This document shows, in pieces, positions 30,872-42,690 of a stretch of DNA of 64,000 nucleotides; the stretch's first letter is position 1, and each line of letters starts with the position of its first letter. The stretch comes from Lantana camara (lineage: Eukaryota > Streptophyta > Magnoliopsida > Lamiales > Verbenaceae), in NCBI GenBank assembly GCA_037501455.1, contig CM074862.1, positions 58,869,501-58,933,500 on the forward strand. The letters run 5' to 3'. The position numbers and the translations under genes were made by a program. The notes below the pieces were generated by a model. That model did not search any database. It worked only from the letters and a program-made list of their open reading frames with translations, and was not told the DNA's origin.

Positions 30872-33440
30872 TGTAACGCCCCAGCTTTCGGCAATTCAGG
30901 TATGATCGACACGTGTGCGTTTGAGAGTTAGATTTTAATTATTAATTGATCATTTCTTTAATTTTCCATTTCATGGCATAATTTTATAAAATTATATTCT
31001 CGTATTTTAATGAAAATTCATATCATATTATAATTGTCGTATATATTGAACGTAATTGTAACGTGAATTAATTTCCCGAATGTGATTTAATTCTTTCGTG
31101 ACCTTACTTGAACATTCTTATGAATTAGGGGACCTAATTGTATAACTTACTAAGTGAAAGGACTTAATAGCAAAATTGGCCATTTCTTCCCCTTCATTAG
31201 CAGCATTTCACGTACCATTACATTCCCTTTCAAACAAACATTCATACATATTGTTCTTACTTTCCTTGTTCAACCGAGACAAACCCTTCTTGGAAGAGAG
31301 GGAGATTTCATCTTGCAAGCATCATATTTGTGGGATTTGTGATAATTGAGGCATCATCAACATCATTTCTTCTTCTTGGCTTCCATTTCTTTCATTTGAG
31401 GTATTTATGGAGAATTGATGAATTTCTTGGATTTATGACTTTGATAGGGCTTTGTATTGGATGGGTTAAATTGTGTATTGGTTGTTGGAAATATGTTTAG
31501 GAACTTTGAGCTTAAGTTATATGCATTAAACTTGTGGATATTGAACTTGGAGCGTGGATGATGGAATGGGTTTCATTTGATGAATCTTGGATGATCTAAT
31601 GTGGAAATGAGTGTTTATATGAATTGTTGTTAATTTATATGTATGGTAGTATGTGTATTACATGATATATATGCATTTCATCTTGGTTTCATTCCATTTT
31701 TGGGTGTTGGAGCTTTGGTACGTAGTTGTTCTACTGTTTACTCTGTTTTTTTCCTGCTACGCACAGTTGACACGGGCGTGTCAACTTTCCCTTCTTCAGT
31801 GTGACACGGGGGTGCATGATGGCTTGGTTTTTCTGTACCGTGACACGGGGGTGTCACGGATTGCTTTGTAATGGTGACACGGGCGTGTCACCTTCTGTTC
31901 GCATGCATGTTGTCCGCTGTACTGTGACACGGGGGTGTCACGACTTAGTGTATTTTGGTGGCACGGGCGTGTCACCCTCCGTTTTCATGTATATTGCTTT
32001 GCATGCATGGTTGTACGTGTATGTGTTATATATACATATATGTTGGTTATATATTAATTGTTATTTGGTTTAATTGACTGTATTTAATTGTTTATTCCCT
32101 AATTGTGAGTTCGAATGAATTGAATGGATGACTTGAACGTATGATTTAATTTCTTAATAGTGCACATGAACATAATCTTGTCTGTCACATATTCATATCA
32201 TACTCACTGCATTTTCGCGGTTCGTCCTACTTGGTACATTTTGAGTCGTGCCTCACGAACAATTATCTTTCTTGCACAGACTAGCTTCCTGGTGACGAGG
32301 AGCAGGCCCCGTGAGCTGTTTCCTTGTTTGTTTTTGGTTGTTCAGGTGAGGTTTAATTTCTAGTTATATAGAACTATATGACCCTTATATGGATTTTAAG
32401 CCAAAACGTATACGTATATCTATAGCTTTCCACAAATGTTAATTGATTTTCACTGAACGACTGTATTGTATTGAATCGACTGTTTTGGCGAGTATATTGA
32501 GTACACTATGGGCCCGAGGGTAGTAGCTTGAGCCAACCGGGAAAGCATAGGCTGACGGGTAACTCCGGCTCTATCCTCACCATTTGGGATGACCCCTGAA
32601 GCCACTAGGAGATTAGTGGAGGAAGGAGTTCCGAGCTTTGAGTTTCAAGCGCCCTCTGCTCACACTGATTGGATGGTTGAGTCTAGCTAACTGACCATCA
32701 CCCGGAGGAAGAAGGATGGACTGAAACTGCTAATTGTGCACCGTAATGAATTGCATGATCACCTAACTATTGAACAACTGATTGATTGATTGTACACAGT
32801 CGGAGTAAGGTTGGAGATTTGCCCTCACTCGTCGGGCCACAAATTGATTTTACTGAATTGTTAAATGGATAAATTGAATTAGTTGTAACCTCGGGCGATT
32901 GTATCTTTTATTCTATTAAATTGTATTGTTATTTTCCAAAAATTATTACCCGAGATTATAACTTGCATGTATGTGCGCTTATATTTATTTATTTATACCC
33001 CTCGCTCAGTCCATGTTGGACTGACACCTCGACTTTTCAGTTGTTTTGCAGGGCGTGCTAGGCGGGAATTAGACTAGAGTGTCTTTAATTCGGGTCTAGC
33101 ACACTTCATCTCACATTTTGTTCATGTACAGATACACTACCTATTTTGTAGCATGCCTTGTTATTTATTGTGGAGATGATATTGTATTGATATGGAATGT
33201 TGGTATCTATTAGTAAATAAATAAATATGCTACCTATAAGTATTGAATGACGTATCTCTTCCGCTTTTATCTACTCTGAATCGTTAATTGTTTAGTTTGG
33301 GGTTAGTCCTGCCTAGCCTTGTGTTTTTTTTTATTGTCTCCCGTTTGCTATAGCTTTGGTTCATGTATGGATTGGTCATTTCATATGTGGACTGGGGCTA
33401 TAGTGCGGGGGATGTGGTGTCTGGCGTTCCGGGTGCTACA
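30872..33440 (+). repeat. Tek-C 3' LTR
   Basis: 2569 bp, same ends as the 5' LTR. Keeps donor 31400/31401, hairpin AGTCC/GGACT at 33008-33022 and acceptor 33051. Confidence 0.95.
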
Positions 33441-36400
33441 TGAGGCGCCACATCCCCCGCACTATGACCCGACACGTGTACGAAATGGAGAGTCCGCACA
33501 CGCACCAAGTCACAGCGAACGGGTGACAAACGAAAACACACACACTAGCTAGGCGGTACCTAACCCTGTATAAAAGAAAATATGCGAAACATGACAGTGG
33601 AAGCCAGGCCAAAATACCAACTTTCAAAAACTTTTACACACCAAGCATACATTACAGTACATACAACCGAATCAAATATACGGGTTCAACTAGTTCAGCA
33701 AACCTGTCCTTTCCTGTCCCGAATAATTACACATCAAAACGGGTTCAACTAATCCGATCACCTGTCCTAACCTGTCCCGAATTCCATATATCCAAATCAT
33801 ACATGCAACCAGTACAAAACATATCTTATACGAAATTTACAAATTATAGTCAGAACAAAATACTTAACAAACTGAAACGTGCAGACACAGACTCAAAAGA
33901 CACGACACATCGCCGCCTAGCACGAACTCCAATGCGAACCCAAACCGAAACCTGCACACTAAAAACATAAACGGGGAGGGGTCAGTCCAAAGACTGAGCG
34001 AGGGGCTACCCACACACACCTACATATATATAGAGCACAGCACGTAGAAGAAGCAACGTTCGTGAACCCGGGGTTAGTTTTTGCACGCTAAAACAGTTTC
34101 CCGTGATAGTAAATATATATAGGATGACTTATCAAAACAGAACGAACAGAACCTAACTTATACAAAACTCAAAACATACGATCAAATTCTTGCAGACTTA
34201 GCACACATATCAGAACATAACTTATTAGTTAATATCGAAAATCCAATTTTATCTTAACTCAAGAGTCTACCCCAGTTTCACGAACTTATAACCGATAAAC
34301 ATAACGAAACTCGGCAGGTACGAGCACACAGACAGACTGAACAAAACAAAACAAAACAAAACATACCAGGTAGGTGTGATGGAAGGGTTGCGCGACCCTA
34401 GCCATCCTAAAGCGAAAGAAAGGAGTGCTCACTGCTGCTCAAACCCTCGGACTCCATCCCCCACTTCCTCAGGTGGGTTCCGGTACATCCCTTACACGAA
34501 AATCTGGGGGCCCCAACTTATACTTACACAGATCACGAAAATCGGAGGCTTAACCCGCAATAGACAGACAAACAGACAGACAGACGAACAGACATATTTC
34601 ATGCATATCGTACTTAGCTATCGTACGTACATATCACGTAGACTGACCTCAAAATCATAACAAAATCAAAGCTAAGCTTACGTAGGCTTATAGAAAACTT
34701 CATACTTTCAAACTTATAGCAAAGCCAACATATTATGTATCTTACACATATCTACATATACATAAGGCTTATAAACCGCATGCATTCGAAAATGAGCACT
34801 TTGCAATAGGGTATAACTATATCCTAACCTCACCTGGCACCAAACACAGCAGATGGTTCACCCCGGAACCTGCACGACCACAAGTCACCACCCCGGGTGC
34901 ACCTGTACCAACTGGACACACAAAACACAACACATGACTCAGACTCAGACTTAAACAACCCCATAGAGGCGCACGGCAAATGCAATCACACAAGCAGGGA
35001 TCAAATGCCTAGCAATTATTTGCAGAAGAAACATTACATAATTTAATCAAATCATATTATTCCTTTATCACACAAACAATTCATGGATTGTATAACAAAT
35101 TTAATTAATAAAGTTTACTTAATTCATTTCATGCAAATTCACGTAGCACCTTTCATACAATTGACACATATTAATAAATCAAATAATTCATAATAGCATG
35201 CTTCCTAATTCATACCAATTTCACGAAGTTACAAATCAAATTCTAACCCTACTCAATTCATACAATTCATATTCAATTCATGTATTACATATTAGATTTA
35301 GTTATTAAGGTTTACCAATTCAAATTAAACAATTCATGCCTTTCCAGAAATTACACAAACACCCCCTCTTAAATTAAACAAATAACAAATTCAACAAACC
35401 AAAATCAAATTTCAAATCAAGACGTCCAAATATATCAAATTAAATTTCATACAATCATTTCATATACATTGATGTACAATTCGATTGGCAAATCAAGTAT
35501 ATCGCGTTAAAATCACAATTAGAACAAATAATTAAATATTCACAATTATACAAATAAATTCACAGAAAACAAACCGAGTGTCCGATTAACGAACAAAAAG
35601 CGGCAATGGACTCACCATAACGAGACGAACATTCTGTCCGAAGCCCGCCGGATCGCCGCCACCGGAGCCGCCGGAACAGTGGTGGGCCGCCGCCGGAGCG
35701 TACCGGAAAAATCCCAAAAAATCACCCGTGCAAGGATTCCTCATGCTCAATCCAATTCCTCGATCAATTTCTGCAAATTCCAAGCCAATTGTCTCCAATT
35801 TCAAAACCAAGAATACGAAAACCCTAGAATCTTCAAACTTCAATTACTTTCAAACCGGTAAACCAAAATGAGATCCGAAAGAGGCATCGGCTTACCCGTG
35901 ACGAGCTTTACGAAAGCCCTAAGCTTTCTCGCCAAAAAAATCCCCGGAGGTGGCGCTGCCGTTGAGCCGCCGCTGAACCGCCGCGATCCGCCGCCAATTG
36001 GCCGAATCAGGAGTCGTGTGATCAAAGGCCACTAGTTCTCGTCGTTCTGAACAACTTTCGTGAAGGGCCTAAGGCCAAAAGATGACCGGAAAAGGGCCCC
36101 GTTGGCCGCCGAAGTTTTTGCCACCCCTCCCATCGCCGGAACCACCACCTACGGCCAAAATTGGGTGAAATCGATGCCGAAAATGAACTCGGGATATTAA
36201 AAAACCTTGGAAAACACAAACCTTCATCGAAAAAGACCGTCGGGGCGGCGGAAACGCCGCCGCTACAGTGACGGGCACCGCCGCCGCGAGGTTCAGGCGG
36301 CGCGTGCGGCACGGTCGCGGCCCCGATGGCCGCGCCGTTAATGCCATCCGCTGCGCCGGAGGCCCTTCTTCCTGGGTGTGGGACGCGTGTCGCCGGAAAG

Positions 36401-36924
36401 TGGCCGGAAGTCACCGCCAATGGGCGGCGAAGTGGCGTGACCGTGTCGTCAAGCTTTCCGAAATGGACTATTGGATCGTCGAATTCCGTCGAGAAACGAG
36501 CGAGTTTGAGTAGTGTGTGAAAACACACCGTGAGTGTGTGTGAATAGTGACTGAATCGCGGGAGAAGAGAGAGAGAGCTGGGTCAGCTGCGTTTGGCACG
36601 AAAAGCGAGAATCCGGGTATAAATCTTAGGTCCTCGTACACGAAAGCGGTCGGAAGAAGGGGTTAACGACGTCAGAATTGGGCAAACTCAGAGTCTATGG
36701 ACTCGTCTCGATGCCCCGTACGCGTTGAAGGGGTCAAAATGGTCAAAATCTCATTCAAACGATAAATGACCAAAAAAACCCCTAAAAGGAGAAAATTACA
36801 AAAAGGCCCCTAAACTCATAAAGAGTTCAAAATAGGGCCGAGCAAAATACAAAATCACATAATTAAACCCGTAAAAAGGTTGAAATGAGGCGTACCTTAT
36901 AAGTCGGACGAACGGGATGTTACA
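33441..36924 (-). repeat. Tek-B 5' LTR, main segment
   Basis: Begins with TGAGG (target copy) and ends GGGATGTTACA at 36924. On sense it starts at 36924 with U3, a possible TATA (TTTATACC) near 36620, a GC-rich block (36040-36440) that is open for 168 codons (36022-36528), then AT-rich sequence. The acceptor-side module is intact: hairpin CAGTC/GACTG (33983-33996), CTGAC on sense at 33981-33985, AG at 33952. The donor is ambiguous (AAG|GTTTGTG near 36219 is one candidate). About 88 bases shorter than the other LTR. Confidence 0.9.
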
Positions 36925-36929
36925 ACAAG

Positions 36930-38662
36930 AATCCATCTATCGCCATCAGTTGTTTTGTTAGACGGAGTTGCTTCTTGTTTGGTTCTTTTGTCAGTAAGCA
37001 AGGTCTTCACAAAAGTTGGGTTTAAACTCCCAAATTGAAGGGTTGTAGATGCCCCCGAGAGTGTAGACGGAGGAAAGATCACCTTCTTGCTTTGAGAATT
37101 CTGAAAGATGCTCTTGGTTGCGGTAAGGCTAGCATGATTCACCTCTGCAACATCTTCATCATCATCTTCATCAATGTCATCATCGTCTTTGAAGATTATT
37201 TTTCTATCATTGGCCAACGACATTATCTTCTCCTTGACCACGAAGCACTTCTTAATAGGATGACCGACTACTCGGTGATATTTGCAGTATTTGGGATCAG
37301 CCACCTTGATGCTTTCTTTAGGGAGTTTTGACTCGGGCAATTTGATCAGCCTTTTTTTCACGAGTTCATCGAAAACATGAGAGATATTGGAGTCAGCAAA
37401 AGGGTATTCCTTTTCTTGTCTTTCTTTCAACGTAGGTCGATGACCGCCATTTGAATTGTGTGGAACTCCAAAGTTCTCGTTCTTCTCAACATTTGGAGGC
37501 ACTCTTGTAGCAATCGAAATGGTCATGGAATCTTCGGTTGAGGTTTTGACAAACTTCTCGTTTCTTCAATAATCTTCTCTTTCTCTTCCTTGTTCTCCTA
37601 GTGGAAGCGAAGATCGGTGATTTGCAATACTCAGTTCATATCGTGGGCACGAGTAGCAAGATCCTCAAATGTTCGAGGTTTGATTCCTTGGAGAATGTAT
37701 TGAAGTCCCCAATCCATCCCTTGCGTGCACATCTCTATTGCGGACATTTTCGACAATTTGTCTTTGCAACTTAGGCTTAGTGTTCGCCAACGGTTGATGT
37801 AGTCGACGACCGGTTCATCTTTCCCTTGCCTCGCATTTGTAAGCTCGATCATGCTCACGGTGCGACGAGTGCTGTAGAAGCGGTTCAAGAACTCTCCCTC
37901 CATTTCGTCCCAACTATTGATGGATTCGGGTTCAAGATCAACATACCAGTTGAAGGCGTTATCTTTGAGTGATCGCACGAACTGCTTGACAAGAAGGTCC
38001 CCACCCCTTCCAGCGTTGTTGCAAGTTTCAATGAAGTGGGCGATGTGCTGTTTAGGATTACCTTTTCCATCAAACTGTTGAAGCTAGGGTGGTTGGTATC
38101 CATTTGGCATTTTCAAATCATCAATTCTTCTTGAGTATGGTTTTGAGTATGCGACTCGATTTTGGGATGACCCACCGTAGTGCGCCTTGATTGTGTTTGC
38201 TATCATTGCCTGCAACTCTTCCATGGATAAGGTTGCTACCGAACTTATTGAACGTGTGGTCTTTTGTGTAAAATCTGGCTTGTGAAGTGTCTAATCAACC
38301 AGCTTCTCATTCGGAGTGTGTTTTGGAGGAGAAGAATGGTTGTGGCTAGACCTTTCGGTATTTTGTTGCTCCGCTTTGTTCATCAGTTGCATAATTTGAA
38401 GATCTTTGTCCTCCACGACCTTCTGCAAATCAGCTATAGCTTGAGCCATCTGAGCGAGTTGTTCTTCCACGTTCGCCACGCTGGAAGTCATCGCAGGTAA
38501 GTTGGCGAAGGTCGCGGAATGAGTCCCTTTCGGGGTGGCGGGATTGGAGTTGTCCGATTTGGAGGAGGCTGAGCCGCCGTGCTTGCCCCCGGTGGGAGAT
38601 TGAGCAATATCAGCAATAAAGTTGGCAAAGTCCTTGTTGAAGAGTTCCCTTTTTGGTGCCAT
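36930..38662 (-). pseudogene. gag: Tat-D gag, 5' and middle part
   Basis: Minus-strand frame from MAPKRELFNKDF at 38662. An N-terminal low-complexity and coiled-coil-like segment (VEEQLAQMAQAIADLQKVV), then the retrotransposon Gag domain (FNWYVDLEPESINSWDEMEG, FLNRFYSTRRTVSM, PVVDYINRWR, about 37640-37975), then a single knuckle-like motif CKYHRVVGHPIKKC and an acidic run (DDDDIDEDDDED). It is interrupted by stops at 38291, about 38085 and 37631 and by a frameshift near 37560, so it cannot make full-length Gag. It continues at 8670 beyond Tek-B. No pol follows. Confidence 0.85.
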
Positions 38663-38747
38663 GGAATTGGTTGAGATAGTGACTTGAGAATTTCTTCCGA
38701 ACGAAGAGATGAGAGGCAGAGAAGGTCCCACTGGGCGTGCCAAAATT
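38663..38747 (-). other. Tat-D leader and primer site
   Basis: A short leader between the 5' LTR and the gag ATG. Sense TTTTGGCACGCCCAGTGGGA begins a few bases after the LTR (38726-38745) and is the likely primer site. I cannot name the tRNA with confidence. Confidence 0.55.
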
Positions 38748-39365
38748 TGTTTACACAAATTTTCGTGGAATCTGCAATAATCGATTACAAAATACGAAAA
38801 TAGGGAAAATAAAGAATTTAACAATTTAATTATAAATAAAGTGTTACAATCTCCGTAAATCCTCTGATTCTTCATAAATAGCGGATTCGAGGGCTTGATG
38901 CTTGATCTCGAATCAAATGTAGAACTTGGTTGAATTTGACAGAAGTGTTGGCTCGTTGAACGGACAACACTTCGGGATTGCAAGTGGCAATGGCTCAAAG
39001 GTTTGAGAGCTTGAATACCTTTTGCTCTTGAGAGTTTGATGTTTTGTTTTTCGTCTTGTGACTTATGAATTTCTTGTCTGAACTTGTAACCTTGGAGCCT
39101 CTATATAGGCTTTCGGTTGCTCTCTTGGGCTTCATGGGCTTGGGCCTAGATTTGAAGACCGCTTCCTCGGGGTGGGCTTTATTTTATTTAATGGATCATT
39201 TTTTTAATCCATTTAATTAATTCAAAGAATAAGAATAAAATTTATAATTCTTATCTTGAATTAAATATTTAATCCCAAATTTATTATGAACTTAGGATAA
39301 AATTAATAATCAATAGCCAATTTATTTGGACTATCAATTAATAATTAATCAATAGCGTGTCAACA
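38748..39365 (-). repeat. Tat-D 5' LTR, shared with a second partial copy
   Basis: 618 bp, plus-strand TGTTTACAC...GTGTCAACA. On its left is the primer site and gag (5' LTR role); on its right is a purine tract and Tat-D 3' region (3' LTR role). It therefore serves two elements, the signature of recombination between LTRs. Confidence 0.85.
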
Positions 39366-40901
39366 GATGCCCCCACTTCAAGGTTCGGAATGAGCGTCGA
39401 ACATTCGCAAGGCCGGGCTTGAGGTAACTGCACCATTTCTTTTCATTTGCTTGGTGTTTGGCCCGAAGTTTGATTTGTGTTTTGTGGCTGCCCGAAAAAA
39501 AAAATTAAATTGGCAATCTTTAGCAACTGTCGGTCCGAGACAAGGAGTTAGCCCAACATCTCCTCTTCTTTTTGACTTTTGAGAGTAATAGTTGGGTCAT
39601 GTCCATGAGATCACCCATTTTGTTATTTTATTTGGTAGCATTATTGGGCTATTAAATTTGAGGTAGCCATTTCCAAGTGCATCATGAAAAAGGTAGCCCA
39701 ATCCTTTTTTTTTTTTTTTAAATAATTTCCATGATAACCTCCACTTTCTTAGTAAACCTCATCGCTGCATTTTAGAGATTTTTATCATTTGAGAAGATTT
39801 GGCCGGCAAATCTCGGGAAAAGAGCATCAATCAATTACATCTCCTGCCTTAGTAGTTGCCTAATTGGAATTTGCCATATTGGTTATCAATTCAAGCTTAT
39901 ATAAAGAGCACTTCAGCTTTCATATTTCAGCAATTCTTGGAGAGACAGAGGACTGAAGAGGAAGGAAGACGCCACCTGATGACCCACTGCCTCATCGTTG
40001 CAGTTTCAAGCCACTCGGTGTTCACCATGGAGAAGAAGAACTGAACCATTTGTCCTGGGTTCGATGTGCTTCTTGATAAAAATTTCGTCATCGAATTCGG
40101 ATTTGTAGATTGATTCGCTGCAGTACTATTTTTGGTTTTTCAACAACAAATCCTTTATGGTAGAGTTGCTTGTCGATGCCTTCCCTGTCTGTGTAGAGCA
40201 TGCGGAGAACTCGATGACCTTCGAAATAACGTCCTTTCAGAGCTCCATCACGATTTTGCCGACCGACTCCCCTGATCGTCATGTTGAGGAAAAGCTTGCT
40301 ATTGATTTTGTAGAAGGGAGAGATATTCAATTGGTGTTGCTGCAGCTGATGATGTGTCTTCATTTTTTTTTTTTTTTTTTTAACTAGTACTTATTATTTT
40401 GTTGTATCCTCTTTCACTTCGTGTAGGTGGCGTTAGGTGAATGCAGAAACGAATAATCTAGCATTTTCAGTGATAGCCATTTCTTCCATTGCATATTCGT
40501 GCGACAATCTTATATCTTTGCCGAGGCTAGGCCGAATCCACAAACTCTTGTCGCAGATCCACGAACGAGGCAATCTAACATATCTACTGGCGGCTATGTT
40601 GAATCCACAAATTCTTATTGCTCACATTCACAACATACATCATCAAAGGGATGCGTAGAATTTGAGCCACCGTACTGTCAACATATACAAGGACTCCTTC
40701 ACGACGACCAGAAACAGGTGCCAGGAAATCTCATGTCACACTGCTCTCATCGCAAATGAAAAATCATCAAGGATGTCCACTTTACAGCAGTAGCATGCTC
40801 GAAGCTTTGTTTGCTCAAACGGTCTAGCACAATTGAAGTTTCAATCGCCACAATTGCTTGGATATGACTTTTGCTCCACCATGCCGCCAGTTCAGCCCCG
40901 A
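39366..40901 (-). repeat. Second, truncated copy of the Tat-D 3' region
   Basis: Matches 5266-6763 with small indels, including the purine tract and the start of the antisense unit. It holds an intact TATATAAAG (39898-39906, plus strand) and about 25 bases that copy one has lost. It ends at TTCAGCCCCGA, where Tek-E LTR sequence takes over. No gene is seen. Confidence 0.85.
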
Positions 40902-40905
40902 CAAA

Positions 40906-41800
40906 ACATAAGAGCATAAAACATGAAATACCTACACCAAATCGTTCCTACCAACATAAGAAACATATTTCCATCAATAAATTCGGATTAAATCCATCTA
41001 ACAAGAACCCTAGGTTTCAAACTCAAGCTTCAAGTTCAAAGAAGAAGACCCATATAAGCATTCAAGCATTTCTTACCTTAAGAGCTGAAAATCGAAGAGG
41101 AAATCTTATTCTTTAGTGTTGAATCTCGAGCTTTAGTCTTCACAGAGGCTCTTGGAGGTGGCTAGAAGTGTTCTTGGTGTTCTTGAGAGAAGATGAATAG
41201 GTTGAGAGAAAAGAGGGAGAGAGAGTATTGAATCTCTTTGAAAATAAGGTAACTTTAAGTTTGGTATTATAATCTGATTTGGGTTAGCTAGTAGGGTCCT
41301 GGAGCAGGTCATACGGGTCGGGTTGAAGTGAAATTGGGTCTCAAATTGGGTTAAATCTGAAATTGGGTCGGGGTTAACAATTAAAGGCTCAAAAGATTGA
41401 CTTTTCGTAAAATGCCCATAACTTCTTCGTCCGAACTCCGATTTGAGCGATTCAAAAACCCAGGAACCTGCAATCGAATTATCTATCCAATTTTATTAAG
41501 TTCTAACCAATTCCAGGCTTCAAAAATAACTTTACCGTTTAGTACCTAAATTATGCTTTAATGTACAAGTAAGCACGTTGGTTCGTTAAAAGCTAAAGCA
41601 TGCTATCACAGCTTCAAGATGATAATACGGGCACATAATCAGCAAGTCATGAAGTCACATATCTCATGCAATTCACGTATTTCACATAAGTATGAAGCGG
41701 CTATCAAATTAAGGCGTAAATCCACATAAATTATGCATAGAAAGGCAAATCGTACACTCTCGTTCCAAACCTTACCTTGATCGAGAAGCGGGGCGTCACA
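40906..41800 (-). repeat. Tek-E 3' LTR, second piece
   Basis: Continues the LTR left at 2388 but skips about 1365 bases that the other LTR has (about 46771-48136). Plus-strand end GGGGCGTCACA beside the purine tract. On sense it is U3 and exon 1, with a strong donor AAG|GTAAGA at 41077/41076. It holds 718 bases (41083-41800) that have no partner in the window, giving a full LTR of about 3.1 kb. Confidence 0.85.
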
Positions 41801-41817
41801 ACCTCCCCTCCTTAAAG
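41801..41817 (-). promoter_or_regulatory. Tek-E polypurine tract
   Basis: Sense CTTTAAGGAGGGGAGGT, directly before the 3' LTR start TGTGACGCC. Confidence 0.85.
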
Positions 41818-41854
41818 AAATCTGGTCCCTAGATTTACCATCGGAAAAAAAAAC

Positions 41855-42300
41855 TCAAGTTGAAACTGCGCATCTTGTCTTTCGTCTCCCAAGTTGCTTC
41901 TTCGGCTCTAGGTCTCTCCAAAGAACCTTAACCAAAGGAGTTAGCTGATTCCTTAATCCATGGATATTCTTATCCAAGATCTTTCCCAGTTGTTGCATAA
42001 GTGTCAAGCCTTGATCCAATGTACCTCTTTCATCGGAATAGTTCCTATCTCCTCTCGGAAATATTTCCCCAATCCGTTCCACTGCTCCAAACGCCTCAAT
42101 AGATCTCGGGTTTAGGTTACCGCTCTTACCGATTTGTGAGAAACCCTTTCTTGGTGTTGCCTTTGAGAAGACTAAGTCACCCACATCGAATTCAAAGTCT
42201 TTCCTTCTTCGTTCGGCATAACTTTATTGCCGGTCTTGTACAACTTCCACATGTGGCTTAACCTTCACACTTGTCGATGCAAAAGATCTTAGTTGGTGAT
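41855..42300 (-). pseudogene. Tek-E integrase C-terminal remnant
   Basis: Minus-strand frame: QDRQ, stop, SYAERRRKDFEFD, then VGDLVFSKATPRKGFSQIGKSG and a decayed GPY/F, a gap where AYRLDLPPSLTG should be, then KILDKNIHGLRNQLTPLVKVLW, the first half of a chromodomain whose EATW part is out of frame. It aligns with the last 150 residues of Tek-C pol. It is the only pol sequence left in this element apart from the edge of protease, so it was retained at the 3' end of a large internal deletion. Confidence 0.75.
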
Positions 42301-42400
42301 CACACCTTCGACCCATCTTGGTCTTGCTTATCCACTTCAAAAGATCCCTTCTGAACAGAGCCATCTGAATGCGCAAGCTAACGAAATGAGACACACGATA

Positions 42401-42690
42401 AGAGAACCCTGTCTCTCAACAAGCAATGAGAGAACCCCGTCTCTCAACAAGCAAAGAGAGAACCTCGTCTCTCAACAAGAAATGAGAGAACCCCGTCTCT
42501 ATACAAGCAAGAGAGAACCCCGTCTCTCATCCTAATCTCAAAGGAATCCCGCATCCCTCAAACGTCTAAGTTTGAAAGAGTTGGCATCTTACAAACTCCT
42601 AAATTCGGGAGAATGTAACATTTCCAAATGACTATAACCAAGGGGACCTAACATCCCCGAACACAAAAGAGGGAGAACCTTACAACACCC
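42401..42690 (-). repeat. Hairpin array in the Tek-E internal region
   Basis: Five near-identical units of 25-30 bases (42401-42530), plus-strand core TGAGAGA-ACCCCG-TCTCTCA separated by ACAAGCAA-type spacers. Degenerate units follow in which both arms have changed (for example GGGG...CCCC at 42641-42658). On sense the loops are CGGGGT. It occupies the place where pol should be, as in Tek-B. Confidence 0.8.

Larger units (their letters stand above)
23453..33440 (+). mobile_element. Tek-C: full-length Tekay-clade chromovirus
   Basis: Complete plus-strand element with LTRs 23453-26024 and 30872-33440, primer site, gag-pol, purine tract and an exact target duplication TGAGG (23448-23452, 33441-33445) in the 5' LTR of Tek-B. 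The LTRs differ by about 1% by eye, so it is relatively young, yet gag-pol has eight nonsense codons and two frameshifts. Confidence 0.95.
8671..36924 (-). mobile_element. Tek-B: nearly coding-free Tekay-like element carrying two full insertions
   Basis: Minus-strand element bounded by an exact target duplication ACAAG (8666-8670 and 36925-36929) in the gag of Tat-D. The 3' LTR is 8671-22194 minus Tek-A; the 5' LTR is 23432-36924 minus Tek-C. The internal region (22195-23431) has primer site, leader, a hairpin array and a purine tract but no gag or pol, so it was non-autonomous. The net element is about 8.3 kb, of which about 7.1 kb is LTR. Confidence 0.9.
4649..39365 (-). mobile_element. Tat-D: Tat-lineage, gag-only LTR retrotransposon, split by Tek-B
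   Basis: Minus-strand element with LTRs at 4649-5265 and 38748-39365, gag in two pieces (36930-38662 and 8287-8670), and a 3 kb untranslated 3' region (5280-8286) with no trace of pol. The Gag type, the purine tract with GGGGGCATC and a 3' region with an antisense transcription unit fit the Tat lineage. Without pol it must have been mobilised in trans. A second, partial copy of its 3' region follows directly at 39366. Confidence 0.8.

Noticed and set aside
8671..36924. Reading the two Tek-B LTRs as two independent solo LTRs
   Set aside because: A primer site at 23412 and a purine tract at 22195 lie between them in the right orientation, and ACAAG flanks only the outer ends; it is one element.
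42401..42530. Regular repeats with palindromic units, resembling a CRISPR array
   Set aside because: Units are 25-30 bases with nearly constant short spacers, in a plant retroelement with no cas genes; it is a hairpin array.
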